Positions 1 through 8,363 of a stretch of 64,000 bases of DNA are shown in pieces. Source of the stretch: Microcystis aeruginosa NIES-4325 (lineage in GTDB: Bacteria > Cyanobacteriota > Cyanobacteriia > Cyanobacteriales > Microcystaceae); NCBI RefSeq assembly GCF_008974145.1, contig NZ_BJKP01000004.1, positions 1 to 64,000 on the forward strand. Reading direction: 5' to 3'. The notes beneath the pieces are model-generated. The model searched no databases and was not told where the DNA came from. It was given only the letters and a program-made list of their open reading frames with translations. The position numbers and the translations under genes are program-made. Every line of letters begins with the position of its first letter. Positions within the stretch are counted from its first letter, which is position 1.

Positions 1-556
1 CGCTTGCTTTGGTTTAACCTGAGCAGCTTAGCTTTTGCTGCGCTTTTTTCCGGCTTGAGATTTTGAGTTTTACGGCAACTGCTTGAGTTTTTTTGAATTA
101 CCCCTTGACAATCAAGACAGTCGCTACGTTCATCTTATAGCGGTTCTCGCATCTGTGCGGCACACTTAAACCTTTGCTGATTAAGCTGTTCAGGATCGGG
201 AATGTACCTCGTGTGAATCAGAAACGCTATATATTTAATTCCACCCACCTACTTACTGTTTACTTAATAATCTCCACTGATCACATTATCGCTCCCATCC
301 CCCCCATTCAGAACCGTGCTTGAGATGTTCACCTCAGACGAACCTAGTTTGACGGCTCTCTTGTTAAGGATACAGCTTGACAATGATTGTCTGGGCTAAC
401 TTCAACTTGACAGACCAGTAGTTCCCACTATAGCTTAGTTTGAGGCTCAGGCGGCCTCCTGATTCTACCCTCGGATGCCACAGTAAGCAAAAAAATTTTA
501 GAAACTTCTTGACAAAACCGGGAAGATAGATGCTAATATTAAAAAGGTCTGTGCAA
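1..556. other. Gene-free leader region
   Basis: No convincing gene lies here. A short stem (GCAGC/GCTGC, about 23-41) followed by six T could be the terminator of a gene that ends before the window. A 96-bp mobile repeat occupies 136-231. The rest has no recognisable coding pattern; the open frame between 364 and 570 has no family resemblance and runs into the tRNA. Confidence 0.6.
136..231 (-). repeat. 96-bp MITE-like repeat, family 1, copy 1
   Basis: The reverse complement matches 28583-28678 over its full length, and both copies are exactly 96 bp. The ends are imperfect inverted repeats starting TATAGCG and closing CGCTATA. It has no coding capacity. Shared internal words include AGAGGTACATT-like and TCAGCAAAGGTTTAAGTGTG. 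It is probably a non-autonomous element moved by a transposase encoded elsewhere (inference). Confidence 0.75.
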
Positions 557-629
557 TGGGGATTAGCCAAGCGGTAAGGCAGCGGGTTTTGGTCCCGCCA
601 TTTCCTAGGTTCGAATCCTAGATCCCCAG
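557..629 (+). tRNA. tRNA-Gln (anticodon TTG)
   Basis: A cloverleaf can be drawn by eye. The acceptor stem TGGGGAT (557-563) pairs with ATCCCCA (622-628). The anticodon stem GCGGG/CCCGC encloses a seven-base loop with anticodon TTG at 589-591. The T arm is GTTCGAATC. No CCA is encoded. The discriminator base is G629. Confidence 0.95.
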
Positions 630-630
630 T

Positions 631-1680
631 TTAAGATTTTTTATCCCTGGTCCGCCAATGATTGAGAATATCCTCGATCAGAGCCTCCTTGAGCCAAATA
701 CGACCGATAAGCGTCAGGGGAACCGCCAGAAATAGGCCTAAAAAGCCAAAAATCGAGGCAAAAAACAACTGGGCCAACAGGGTAAAAGCGGGTAAGAGTT
801 TGAGCGACCGCACTGTTAAAATGGGCAGCGGTGGATGATGGTCGAAATATTGAATTAACAGATAAATACTGCTGTAGAGTAGTAAAACTGCCCAGGGTTG
901 CCAGGGAGCTTCCAGAAGGGCGATAGAAAAGGGTAAAATCGTGCTTAAAAGCGGCCCGAGATTGGGGATAAAGGTGAGAAATCCCGCCAGGATAGATTGG
1001 GAAAAAGCGAGGGGAATGCCGATCAGGGATAGACCTAGGCAACTGCATAAGGTCATAATCAACATATGACAGAAAATCCCTTTTAGCCAAGCTTTTAAAT
1101 CTCGATCGCACTGTTCTAGGATCGATCGTACCCTGGAACGGTAGAAAGCGGGAAATAAACGCAGAAAACAACGGTGGTAAGCGGCAGGATCGGCGAGAAT
1201 CATCAAGCTCAGGGCAACAATTAGCAGTAAGCTGAGGATAATGCCTAAAGTACCGTAAAAAATGCTCAAACCCCGGCCAGCAATTTGGTTAATCAGGGGT
1301 TGTAATTGAGCGAGCATCGTTTTAAAGTCCGGAAAGACACTGGCCAGACTAGGATCGAGATAATCCTCAAGACTATGGACTTGTCCCCAGAGTCTTTCTA
1401 TAGCTTGGGGTAATAAACTAAATAATTGGCGAAATTGTTGGACTAAAGCGGGTATAATCCCCACAAAAATACCGATAATACCAATAAAGAAGTTAAAAAG
1501 AGTGATAATTAGAGCGTGGGAACGTTTAAGGTGATGACGCTGCCACCAAGTCACAGCTAAATTTAAAATCTGAGCCAGAAGAATCGCCATCAATAATAAT
1601 AAGAGAATCTGTCGAATCTGCCAGAGAATCAACAGACAAAAGACTAACAGGACTAAACCGAAGCTGCTGCCAAAAGTCAT
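631..1680 (-). CDS. AI-2E family transporter (PerM/DUF20 membrane protein)
   Basis: A 349-residue polytopic inner-membrane protein. It has two N-terminal hydrophobic segments, an amphipathic middle region (about 70-130), then a dense C-terminal block of membrane helices ending in a basic tail, which is the layout of the AI-2E exporter/PerM family. Members export small solutes or act as ion antiporters; the substrate cannot be read from sequence. The stop codon is next to tRNA-Gln. A 57-residue membrane gene lies 21 bp upstream on the same strand, suggesting co-transcription. Confidence 0.85.
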   Translation of the reverse strand: MTFGSSFGLVLLVFCLLILWQIRQILLLLLMAILLAQILNLAVTWWQRHHLKRSHALIITLFNFFIGIIGIFVGIIPALVQQFRQLFSLLPQAIERLWGQVHSLEDYLDPSLASVFPDFKTMLAQLQPLINQIAGRGLSIFYGTLGIILSLLLIVALSLMILADPAAYHRCFLRLFPAFYRSRVRSILEQCDRDLKAWLKGIFCHMLIMTLCSCLGLSLIGIPLAFSQSILAGFLTFIPNLGPLLSTILPFSIALLEAPWQPWAVLLLYSSIYLLIQYFDHHPPLPILTVRSLKLLPAFTLLAQLFFASIFGFLGLFLAVPLTLIGRIWLKEALIEDILNHWRTRDKKS

Positions 1681-1701
1681 GATGAGTAAGAAGAAAAATT
1701 C

Positions 1702-1875
1702 CTAATCAGTTATTGTCCGTCTCCAGAGGGCAAAAACCGTGAGTAGAAAAGGAGTAAAAACCAGAATTAAAGTGTTAAGAGGACTGGGAGCGATCGATAA
1801 TAAAGGGGCAAGATATTTAATTACCAGGGAAATTAAAGCCGATATCAAGATTATTTTGATAATAAAGCCGCTCAT
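1702..1875 (-). CDS. Small two-helix membrane protein
   Basis: A 57-residue frame starts at an ATG preceded in frame by a stop (TGA-TCT-ATG), so this start is forced. The protein has two hydrophobic helices (about residues 4-24 and 32-50) joined by a PLLSIAPSPL turn, and a basic end WRRTITD. It ends 21 bp before the AI-2E family transporter start on the same strand, so it may be a partner or assembly factor (inference). I do not recognise a named family. An open frame on the opposite strand here looks like its shadow. Confidence 0.6.
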   Translation of the reverse strand: MSGFIIKIILISALISLVIKYLAPLLSIAPSPLNTLILVFTPFLLTVFALWRRTITD

Positions 1876-2381
1876 AGATCAATGTTTAGGTGACACAAGC
1901 ACCATCTTATCCCTGAAGAGGGTAAAAATTGGTCAAAATGTGGAAATCATCTCCCATGGGTTTGATTAATACTATTGCTCAAGTTAAGAAAAGATATAAA
2001 ACGGCAAGAATTGAGCTTGCTGGCAATAATAACATTTTTCAGGAATGTAGGCGAAGTCGCTAGATTTTCTGGGGGAGGTCGGTCCAGAGGGAAGGGGAAA
2101 TTATGAGACAATGATGGTATGGGGGTTCATTTAGCCGCTTCCAGCCCCCAAATTCATCTTCAAAACCCTAAAGGCTCCTTTAGCGGGCGACCAAACTCAG
2201 CCAAAAAATAATACTGTGACCAACTAAAAAATCTTAAATTTTTATAAAGTTTTTTCAATTTCCCTAACAAAATGTAAAAATAGATACAGAATAAGAAATA
2301 AAATCTTGTGAATTGTTGTCCCTAAATAGAGACGACAAGAGAGATTAAAGTCAATTTAAAGCATTGCAGGGAGTCAGTGAT
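1876..2381. other. Intergenic region upstream of the DUF4278 gene
   Basis: About 500 bp without a convincing gene. A GGGGG/CCCCC stem lies near 2121-2152 (TGGGGG and CCCCCA with an AT-rich loop). An AT-rich stretch at 2220-2300 could hold the promoter of the downstream gene. A small RNA cannot be excluded, but no known family was recognised. Confidence 0.4.
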
Positions 2382-2774
2382 ATGACGTTAGCCTATCGAG
2401 GAGTTAAGTACGAAAGGGATTCTCTCCCCTTGGAGATGAAGACTGGAGATATCGGGGGTAAATACCGAGGTCAAGACTGGAATCACCATTATCCTCGCCA
2501 TATGCTCCAATTAGAGCCGAAACTGCATCGTCAGTATCGTGGAGTTGCCTACAGCACCCGTCCTCATCTTACTGGGCAAGTCACCCCGAACGCTTGTCCG
2601 TTGCCCGTTGTCAAACCCCCTGTTGTCCTCCAAGAGGAAACCCTTTCTCGCATCCATCTGAACAATATTCGTCGTCGTCTGGAACGTCGTTTACAAATCG
2701 CTCAAGAGAATGGTGACGAAACCCTCGTTAATCTCTTGAAAAAAGAATCCCAAGACTTAGCCTTAAACTGCTAG
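2382..2774 (+). CDS. DUF4278 domain protein
   Basis: A 130-residue soluble protein starting MTLAYRGVKYER. The LxYRGVxY signature typical of cyanobacterial DUF4278 appears at residues 3-9 and again as YRGVAYS near residue 55, so the motif is duplicated. The C-terminus has an Arg-rich predicted helix (NNIRRRLERRLQIA). Start choice: ATG 2382 has AGGGAG nine bases upstream and is preferred over an in-frame TTG at 2364. A perfect terminator overlaps the stop codon, so the gene is probably monocistronic. Function is unknown. Confidence 0.85.
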   Translation: MTLAYRGVKYERDSLPLEMKTGDIGGKYRGQDWNHHYPRHMLQLEPKLHRQYRGVAYSTRPHLTGQVTPNACPLPVVKPPVVLQEETLSRIHLNNIRRRLERRLQIAQENGDETLVNLLKKESQDLALNC

Positions 2775-2788
2775 ATTAGCAGTTTTTT
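2765..2788 (+). terminator. Intrinsic terminator of the DUF4278 gene
   Basis: AAACTGCTA and TAGCAGTTT form a perfect 9-bp stem with a 3-nt loop, followed by T residues. The stem overlaps the last codons and stop of the gene. Confidence 0.85.
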
Positions 2789-3055
2789 CCCACTTTCCCC
2801 TCGGTTCTGCCGGGTGGAATATTTTTGGGCACAAAAATCTTATCGGTAGAAATTATCATCCTAGTTAGGAGCTTACAGGCTTTTAATTAATTAGGGAGGC
2901 ACAATTATTTGTAGGATGGGTTAGCGGTAGCGTAAACTATGGGGGCGTTGGGTTTCATGCTTCAACCGTTCGGCAAAAGCTCACCGTCGAAGCCCAACCT
3001 ACGTTCATCTTATATTTAATTCCACCCACCCACTTATATTAGGTCGAGGTCTATT

Positions 3056-3646
3056 TTAGTTCTGGTTCGGATTGGGGCGTTGTATCATTTCCACAACATT
3101 TTTGATACCTTGTATAAAAGTTTGGAAACTACGGGATTTATTTTCAGTTAGGGAAAGATGGGGGGCAATCTGTTTAGAGTGGGTTCCTGCATAATACTCT
3201 TTCACTAGCTTTTTTAATTCTTGTTTAGCCGAGTTAAGCCGGTCTGGTTCTCTGTATTTACTTTTATTTTGTTTTTGACCGAGACTATTTAAATTATACG
3301 CCTTGGCCACCGCTGCTAAATCTCCCAGAAACCAAGATTCTAATTCATGGCAAATAATCCGTATTAAGACTTGAGCATCACTGGAATTTTGACAAATTTC
3401 CCCTAGGTCTTTTTTAAGTTTTTGACAGTCGTGGGAATCCTGATCGTGAACAATAATAAATTTGGTATTGGGACTAGATTTCTTGAAAGCTTTGAGTTTT
3501 ATAGGAATAGATTTGGCTAGGTCTTGTTTGCCTTGATGACTAATACATTTATACCTTATTTCTGGGGGAATAAGTTTAGGCAAAAGTTCGTCTAACACAT
3601 TTTCTATAGATGACTCTTCTAGCAAAAATACGATATCATAGTTCAT
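3056..3646 (-). CDS. DUF4276 family protein (Toprim-like), partner of AAA ATPase
   Basis: A 196-residue protein. It has an early acidic motif FLLEESS (residues 8-14), an IVHDQDSHD motif near residue 64, and HELESWFLGD near 100. These are the conserved acidic blocks of DUF4276, a family with a Toprim-like metal-binding layout (family knowledge). The start codon overlaps the ATPase stop by one base (TAATG), so translation is probably coupled. ATPase plus Toprim-like effector pairs are often antiphage modules; that role is inferred here, and the nuclease activity is not shown. Confidence 0.8.
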   Translation of the reverse strand: MNYDIVFLLEESSIENVLDELLPKLIPPEIRYKCISHQGKQDLAKSIPIKLKAFKKSSPNTKFIIVHDQDSHDCQKLKKDLGEICQNSSDAQVLIRIICHELESWFLGDLAAVAKAYNLNSLGQKQNKSKYREPDRLNSAKQELKKLVKEYYAGTHSKQIAPHLSLTENKSRSFQTFIQGIKNVVEMIQRPNPNQN

Positions 3647-4830
3647 TATGGTGCTACTCCTTCAAACCAGCCTTGATTCCAAAGATAGCCGGGTAAATCG
3701 CCTTCCGCTACTAAGTTTTTGATGATTTCGCTATCGGTAGCCCTATGGATTTGGGTGATACCTTGGGATTTAATTAGCCAGAAAATACTAGCTAGTGGAA
3801 CCGCATTGAGAAAATCGGGAGAGTGGCTAGAAACAAATACCTGACCCCCCCGATAGCTATAGTGGGCGAATTCTTCGGCTAGTTCTTTTAATAAAGTAGG
3901 ATAAAGTTGGTTTTCTGGTTCTTCGACACAGAGTAGGGGATGAGGATTGGGATCGAATAGTAATATTAAATAAGCGAACATTTTCATAGTCCCGTCAGAA
4001 ACATAGCGATCAATAAAAGGGTCTTTAAAGGCCTGATCTTGAAAACGTAAAATCAAGCGACCGTCTTCGGTTTCTTTGGCTTCCACAGAAGAAATACCCG
4101 GAACTCGTTGTTTCATTTTTTCGAGAATTTGCTGAAAAATTTCGGGATATTGTTGATAAATATATTGAGCAACTGTAGCTATATTGTCTCCAGTGGGGGA
4201 TAAGTGTTCAGCATAAGATATTTCTTTACTTCCTCTAGCTTCGCTAATATGAAAGTCAGAAACGTGCCAATTTTCAATCAGAGAACGAAAGGCTGTAGCG
4301 GCTTTAAAACGTTGAAATTGTCCTACTCCCTTGATCGCTAGTATGTCGTTAGATTCTAGCTGTTGTTCTTCTCGATCAAGGTCTTTATCTGGTTTACTAA
4401 AATCTTCTTCGTTGGTGATAGCATATCCTTGGCCAAGTTTAAAATCTAAAAAATGAAAAGGTGCACCGTGTTCACCCCGTTTATAGCGAAGTATTTCGCG
4501 TTTGATAACGGGACGATTATTGTTTTGTCCAATTATAAGTATATAAGTAACCAGACGTTCTGTATCTAAGATTTTCATGCGAAATTGCAGCTCGATTTCA
4601 ATATCTTCCTGTTCTTGACCTCTAGTGATAATTTCTCTATAACCGCCGCGAATTTGTAAGGCTTGGCGAATGTTGTTTTTGAGGGCATCTCGCAGAAAAC
4701 CAAAAATATCAAATAGAGTAGATTTTCCCGTGCCGTTAGCTCCAATAATCACACAAAAAGGGGGAATATCTCTTATGTGTATATTTTTAAACATACGATA
4801 GTTTTTTATTTTAATAGAAACAATTTTCAT
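3646..4830 (-). CDS. AAA family ATPase (SMC/OLD-like, AAA_21 type)
   Basis: A 394-residue ABC-type ATPase. Walker A GANGTGKST is at residues 30-38, a signature-like YVSDGTMKMFAYL region near 275, Walker B LLCVEEPENQLYP near 297, and an H-loop SSHSPDFL near 335. The insert between Walker A and the signature lacks a long coiled coil, as in AAA_21/AAA15 ATPases of defence systems rather than true SMC proteins. It precedes and overlaps the DUF4276 gene by one base. The likely role is the sensor/ATPase half of a two-gene defence-like module (inference). Confidence 0.85.
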   Translation of the reverse strand: MKIVSIKIKNYRMFKNIHIRDIPPFCVIIGANGTGKSTLFDIFGFLRDALKNNIRQALQIRGGYREIITRGQEQEDIEIELQFRMKILDTERLVTYILIIGQNNNRPVIKREILRYKRGEHGAPFHFLDFKLGQGYAITNEEDFSKPDKDLDREEQQLESNDILAIKGVGQFQRFKAATAFRSLIENWHVSDFHISEARGSKEISYAEHLSPTGDNIATVAQYIYQQYPEIFQQILEKMKQRVPGISSVEAKETEDGRLILRFQDQAFKDPFIDRYVSDGTMKMFAYLILLFDPNPHPLLCVEEPENQLYPTLLKELAEEFAHYSYRGGQVFVSSHSPDFLNAVPLASIFWLIKSQGITQIHRATDSEIIKNLVAEGDLPGYLWNQGWFEGVAP

Positions 4831-5219
4831 AATATAATCGAGTCATTATAGTTTTTTTGATTATACGATTGATCAGGTGAAGATTGATCAATTAGTCAAA
4901 AAAGCCAGAGATTAGGCTCTCTGGGAAATTGGGGTATAAATCAGCGGCTCTCTTAGGTTTGGTGGGTAAAATGTATTCTAAAATATAGTCCTGCCGGCGA
5001 GCGAATGGAAGGAACCACTCCAGACACAGAGGACACAAAGATTGATCGCTTCTATAGTAAGTTAAACTGATCACACAAAGAATAAGAGGGCTAATCAGCT
5101 AGAAACTAGAGAGGCAAGCTCAACCGACTGAGGAAGGGACAAGAAACCAGACTCAACACAAGTTGCCCAAAATAGCGTAAATTGTCTATAAATTTGTTCA
5201 ACGACTTAAATTAGTACAA
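4831..5219. other. Intergenic region between defence-like pair and oxidoreductase
   Basis: A 389-bp gap. It contains AT-rich sequence upstream of the ATPase and GATCA-containing short repeats (about 4865-4895). A 60-codon frame on the minus strand (4892-5074) has no family resemblance and no good ribosome site. I see no supported feature. Confidence 0.5.
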
Positions 5220-6356
5220 ATGTTTGACTGTATTATCATCGGTGCGGGACCAGCAGGAGCGACGGCGGGTTATCATCTAGCTAAAAAGGGAAGATCGATC
5301 CTGATCCTCGATAAAGCGAAATTACCCCGTTATAAACCCTGTGGTGGGGGGGTATCCCCGGCAATTAAGCAGTGGTTTGATTTTGACTTTACCCCCGTGA
5401 TCGAGAATACCGTCACGCAAGTACAGTTTACTTGGAAACAGGGGGATGCCGTCACCACTAAGTTAAATATGCTAGAACCGATGTGGATGGTACAAAGGGA
5501 TCGTTTCGATGATTTTTTAGGTCAACAGGCGATCGCAGTCGGGGCAACCATCCAAGATAACAGCGAAGTTACCCAGATCAAATTCCTTCAAGATCACTGG
5601 CAAGTTACCACATCCCAACGAACATTTTCAGGCAAATATCTGATTGCTGCCGATGGTGTTAAGGGCAATACCAGTCGCTGGTTGGGATTACCAGCGAAAA
5701 ACGAAGCTATCGGTGCTACCCTCGAAATTACTAACGCAGAAGCGACTATTCCACCCCAAAAAGCTTTTTTTGAGTTTGGTTCCCTAAAAAATGGCTATAT
5801 CTGGGCTTTTCCCAAGTCTAATGGTTACACAATTAGCGGTGGTTGTTTTAAGGGCAGAATCAAATCCGAGGAGCTAAAAAAACAACTGTTAAATTATGCC
5901 CGTCAAAAAGGCTGGAATTTGCAGGATTATCGCTATAGTGAGTATGCTTTAGCCCTTTGGAATGGAAATCAACCGCTAAACGCCCAAAATGCCTTAATTG
6001 TAGGAGAAGCGGCGGGGATTCTCGATCCGCTCATCGGGGAGGGTATCCGTCCGGCAATTTTGACGGGAGTTAAGGCAGCCGAAGCGATTGATCGAGCTTT
6101 AGCCGGAGATAATCAGGCTTTAGCGGGCTATAGTCGGATAATTCGGGAAGAATGGGGGGAAGATATGGCTTTAGCGGCCAAATTAGCTGGTTTATTCTAT
6201 CAATTTACCCAAATCGCCTACAATGTCGCCGTTAAACGGCCGATCGCTGGTCAACTGATGGGACGGATTCTCGTGGGAGATTTAAAATACCGGGATGTTA
6301 CGGAACAAGCGATGCAACAATTGAAAAAGCGTTTACTGCCCGGATTCGGTTGGTGA
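5220..6356 (+). CDS. Geranylgeranyl reductase family FAD-dependent oxidoreductase
   Basis: 378 residues. The N-terminal Rossmann motif GAGPAG is at residues 8-13, followed by a KPCGGGVSP motif near 40 and the second FAD motif [15 protein letters not shown] near 261-276. This layout is typical of the geranylgeranyl reductase family, which reduces isoprenoid double bonds or hydroxylates prenylated rings. It is shorter than, and different at the N-terminus from, chlorophyll ChlP, so it is a paralogue of unknown substrate. Its 3' end overlaps convergent aroB by 24 bp. Confidence 0.85.
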   Translation: MFDCIIIGAGPAGATAGYHLAKKGRSILILDKAKLPRYKPCGGGVSPAIKQWFDFDFTPVIENTVTQVQFTWKQGDAVTTKLNMLEPMWMVQRDRFDDFLGQQAIAVGATIQDNSEVTQIKFLQDHWQVTTSQRTFSGKYLIAADGVKGNTSRWLGLPAKNEAIGATLEITNAEATIPPQKAFFEFGSLKNGYIWAFPKSNGYTISGGCFKGRIKSEELKKQLLNYARQKGWNLQDYRYSEYALALWNGNQPLNAQNALIVGEAAGILDPLIGEGIRPAILTGVKAAEAIDRALAGDNQALAGYSRIIREEWGEDMALAAKLAGLFYQFTQIAYNVAVKRPIAGQLMGRILVGDLKYRDVTEQAMQQLKKRLLPGFGW

Positions 6357-7433
6357 TAAAACCTCCCGCACCAGGGTGGGGGTGACTCGATCGCTAATGG
6401 TCACTTGGCCGATTGCCGTTGGTAAAATAAATCTAACCTTGCCATCTTTAACCTTTTTATCGGCAGTGAGAGCATTTATCATCTCATCGGCATTTAAAGG
6501 CGGCATACGGGTTTCTAAGGCGGCTTTTTCGATTAAATCGGTTTGACGTTGATTTTCGCTGGCAGTCCACATTCCCAGTTTAACAGCGATCGCACCTGCC
6601 GCCACCATCCCCATGGCCACCGCTTCCCCATGGTTAATCCTAGTGTATCCGGTTAAACTTTCAATGCCGTGGGCGATCGTGTGACCATAGTTTAAGATCG
6701 CCCGCAAACCCGCTTCTTTTTCGTCTTTTCCTACCACATCTGCTTTCGCTTGGCAAGACTTTGTAATAATTGTTTGCAATAGCTCGCCATCGATCTGAGA
6801 AAAACTGGCTAAATTATCCGAGTCTTCTAACTGTTGAAATAACTCAGCATCCCAAATTACACCGTATTTAATCACTTCTGCCATTCCAGCCCGAAATTCT
6901 CGCACGGGTAGGCTTTTAAGCACGTTAGGATCGATCAGAACTAATTTCGGTTGATAAAACGCCCCGATCAGATTTTTGCCCTGGGGATGATTAACACCAG
7001 TTTTACCCCCGATAGAAGCATCCACCATGGCTAACAGGGTGGTGGGAACCTGGACAAAATTAATGCCCCGTAACCATGTGGCCGCCGCAAATCCCGTCAT
7101 ATCCCCGATCACACCACCACCGAGGGCAACCATAGTCGAGGAACGTTCCAGCCGGTGAGCGAGGGCAGTATCATAAACTTGGGTGATCGAATCGAGGGTT
7201 TTATAATTTTCGCCAGCGGGGATCAGATGAGTAGAAACGGCAAATCCCCCTTTTTCCAGGGAATTAACGGTTATCTGCCCGTAATACTCAAAAATTTCGG
7301 GATTAGAAACCAATAAAACCTTTTTACCTAAGTTTAACTGGCTCATTTCTGCACCGAGATTAGCTAAACTGTCCTTCTCGATCAGAATATTATAGGAGCG
7401 ATCAGGTAAATTAACGGGAATACAAATAGCCAT
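6333..7433 (-). CDS. aroB: 3-dehydroquinate synthase
   Basis: 366 residues, normal for AroB. It converts DAHP to 3-dehydroquinate, the second step of the shikimate pathway, using NAD and a metal ion in the cytosol. Visible family blocks include the NAD-binding [14 protein letters not shown] segment near residue 105, the [15 protein letters not shown] block near 152 and the metal-binding [10 protein letters not shown] block near 270. The gene stands alone and runs convergently into the preceding oxidoreductase. Confidence 0.97.
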   Translation of the reverse strand: MAICIPVNLPDRSYNILIEKDSLANLGAEMSQLNLGKKVLLVSNPEIFEYYGQITVNSLEKGGFAVSTHLIPAGENYKTLDSITQVYDTALAHRLERSSTMVALGGGVIGDMTGFAAATWLRGINFVQVPTTLLAMVDASIGGKTGVNHPQGKNLIGAFYQPKLVLIDPNVLKSLPVREFRAGMAEVIKYGVIWDAELFQQLEDSDNLASFSQIDGELLQTIITKSCQAKADVVGKDEKEAGLRAILNYGHTIAHGIESLTGYTRINHGEAVAMGMVAAGAIAVKLGMWTASENQRQTDLIEKAALETRMPPLNADEMINALTADKKVKDGKVRFILPTAIGQVTISDRVTPTLVREVLSPTESGQ

Positions 7434-7590
7434 AGGGTGTGAGAATTATAAATTATCAATTATGAATTATCAATTGGGAGGTAGGGAGATGGGGAGTGCT
7501 AGAGCAGGGAGAATAAATAAAAATAATCTCCTGTCTCGGAGTATCCTGTCTCGGAGTATCCTGTCTCCTGATAGCCAAAAAGATGATCGG

Positions 7591-7986
7591 TTATGGGCGC
7601 AGCTTAGTCAACTCTAAGAGCAGACGACAGGATAAAAAACAGATAAAGCTCTCTCCTAGAAAGAGACTTAATTGCCAACTGTCAGCGAGCAAGTCTGTGG
7701 ATAATTGTAGGGGAACTAGGCCGCGGACTAGGGCAAAAGCTGCCACTGTACCATCTTTGAGATGGGGATTATCATCGTTACGGACGACATAACGATAGGT
7801 GACACCAAAGAGAAATCCGCTAATTATCGCCCCAGCTATCTTGACAAAAGCGCCAATTAGTGTGAGCGATTCCCCTAAAAATAGTCGATCAACAGTTAAA
7901 AATAGCAGATAGGGAACCACAAAAGCCAGCGCCGAGATACTCCCCACCTGTATGGATTCGATTCTTTCCTTGAGCGTAATTTGCAC
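7591..7986 (-). CDS. Conserved cyanobacterial membrane protein, function unknown
   Basis: 131 residues with about four hydrophobic segments (around 15-35, 42-65, 80-93 and 103-125) and no catalytic motif that I recognise. Segment two carries small-residue packing motifs (AGAIISGFLFG). The gene lies between aroB and petN, on the strand opposite to petN. The ORF is intact and its membrane pattern is coherent, so I consider it real, but I cannot name the family. Confidence 0.7.
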   Translation of the reverse strand: MQITLKERIESIQVGSISALAFVVPYLLFLTVDRLFLGESLTLIGAFVKIAGAIISGFLFGVTYRYVVRNDDNPHLKDGTVAAFALVRGLVPLQLSTDLLADSWQLSLFLGESFICFLSCRLLLELTKLRP

Positions 7987-8071
7987 GATCGCCTCTCTAA
8001 AACGGAGTCACTGATGAAGTATTATAAATTGAGTAGTTATCTCGCAAGTAATTCGTTTAACAAAGGCAATT

Positions 8072-8161
8072 ATGGATATTTTGACACTTGGTTGGGTTAG
8101 CATTCTCGCCCTATTCACTTGGTCGATCGCCATGGTGGTTTGGGGTCGTAACGGTTTCTAG
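8072..8161 (+). CDS. petN: Cytochrome b6f complex subunit VIII, PetN
   Basis: A 29-residue single-helix protein starting [10 protein letters not shown] and ending [12 protein letters not shown], which is the unmistakable PetN sequence. PetN is a thylakoid membrane subunit needed for stability of the cytochrome b6f dimer in photosynthetic and respiratory electron transport. The start is preceded by AAAGG. The gene is too short for usual ORF cut-offs. A 47-codon membrane gene begins 16 bp downstream on the same strand. Confidence 0.95.
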   Translation: MDILTLGWVSILALFTWSIAMVVWGRNGF

Positions 8162-8177
8162 GTAATCTATAGATACC

Positions 8178-8321
8178 ATGGAAACATCTCTGATTCTCAA
8201 CACTCTCTTTCTTGTCGCCTTAATTCTCCTCGTTATCGTCAGTGGTGGTATTCTCTACCTGACGACTACAGAATGGCGCGATCGCCGTCGTCAAGATGGC
8301 GATAAAAAATTAGGAAAATAA
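8178..8321 (+). CDS. Small single-helix membrane protein downstream of petN
   Basis: A 47-residue frame, METSLILNTL at the start, with one long hydrophobic helix (about 8-29) and a charged, Arg-rich tail EWRDRRRQDGDKK. It starts 16 bp after petN and is probably co-transcribed, which suggests a thylakoid role. It is not PetM, PetL or another small b6f subunit that I can recognise. A small NDH-1 subunit such as NdhP is a possibility that cannot be decided by eye. Real coding is likely from helix coherence and spacing. Confidence 0.65.
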   Translation: METSLILNTLFLVALILLVIVSGGILYLTTTEWRDRRRQDGDKKLGK

Positions 8322-8363
8322 TCTTGAACAGGTGTACTTAATTACGCCTGTTTTTCCTTTACT

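Noticed and set aside
364-570. Minus-strand frame overlapping tRNA-Gln
   Set aside because: It runs into the tRNA gene and shows no protein-like pattern.
1739-1969. 76-codon frame on the plus strand
   Set aside because: It is antisense to the better-supported 57-residue membrane gene at 1702-1875, has no family resemblance and no good ribosome site.
4892-5074. 60-codon minus-strand frame
   Set aside because: No recognised family, unusual composition and no ribosome-binding site; probably chance.
8178-8321. PetM as identity of the small gene after petN
   Set aside because: PetM has a different hydrophobic sequence and acidic tail; this protein ends in a basic Arg-rich tail.
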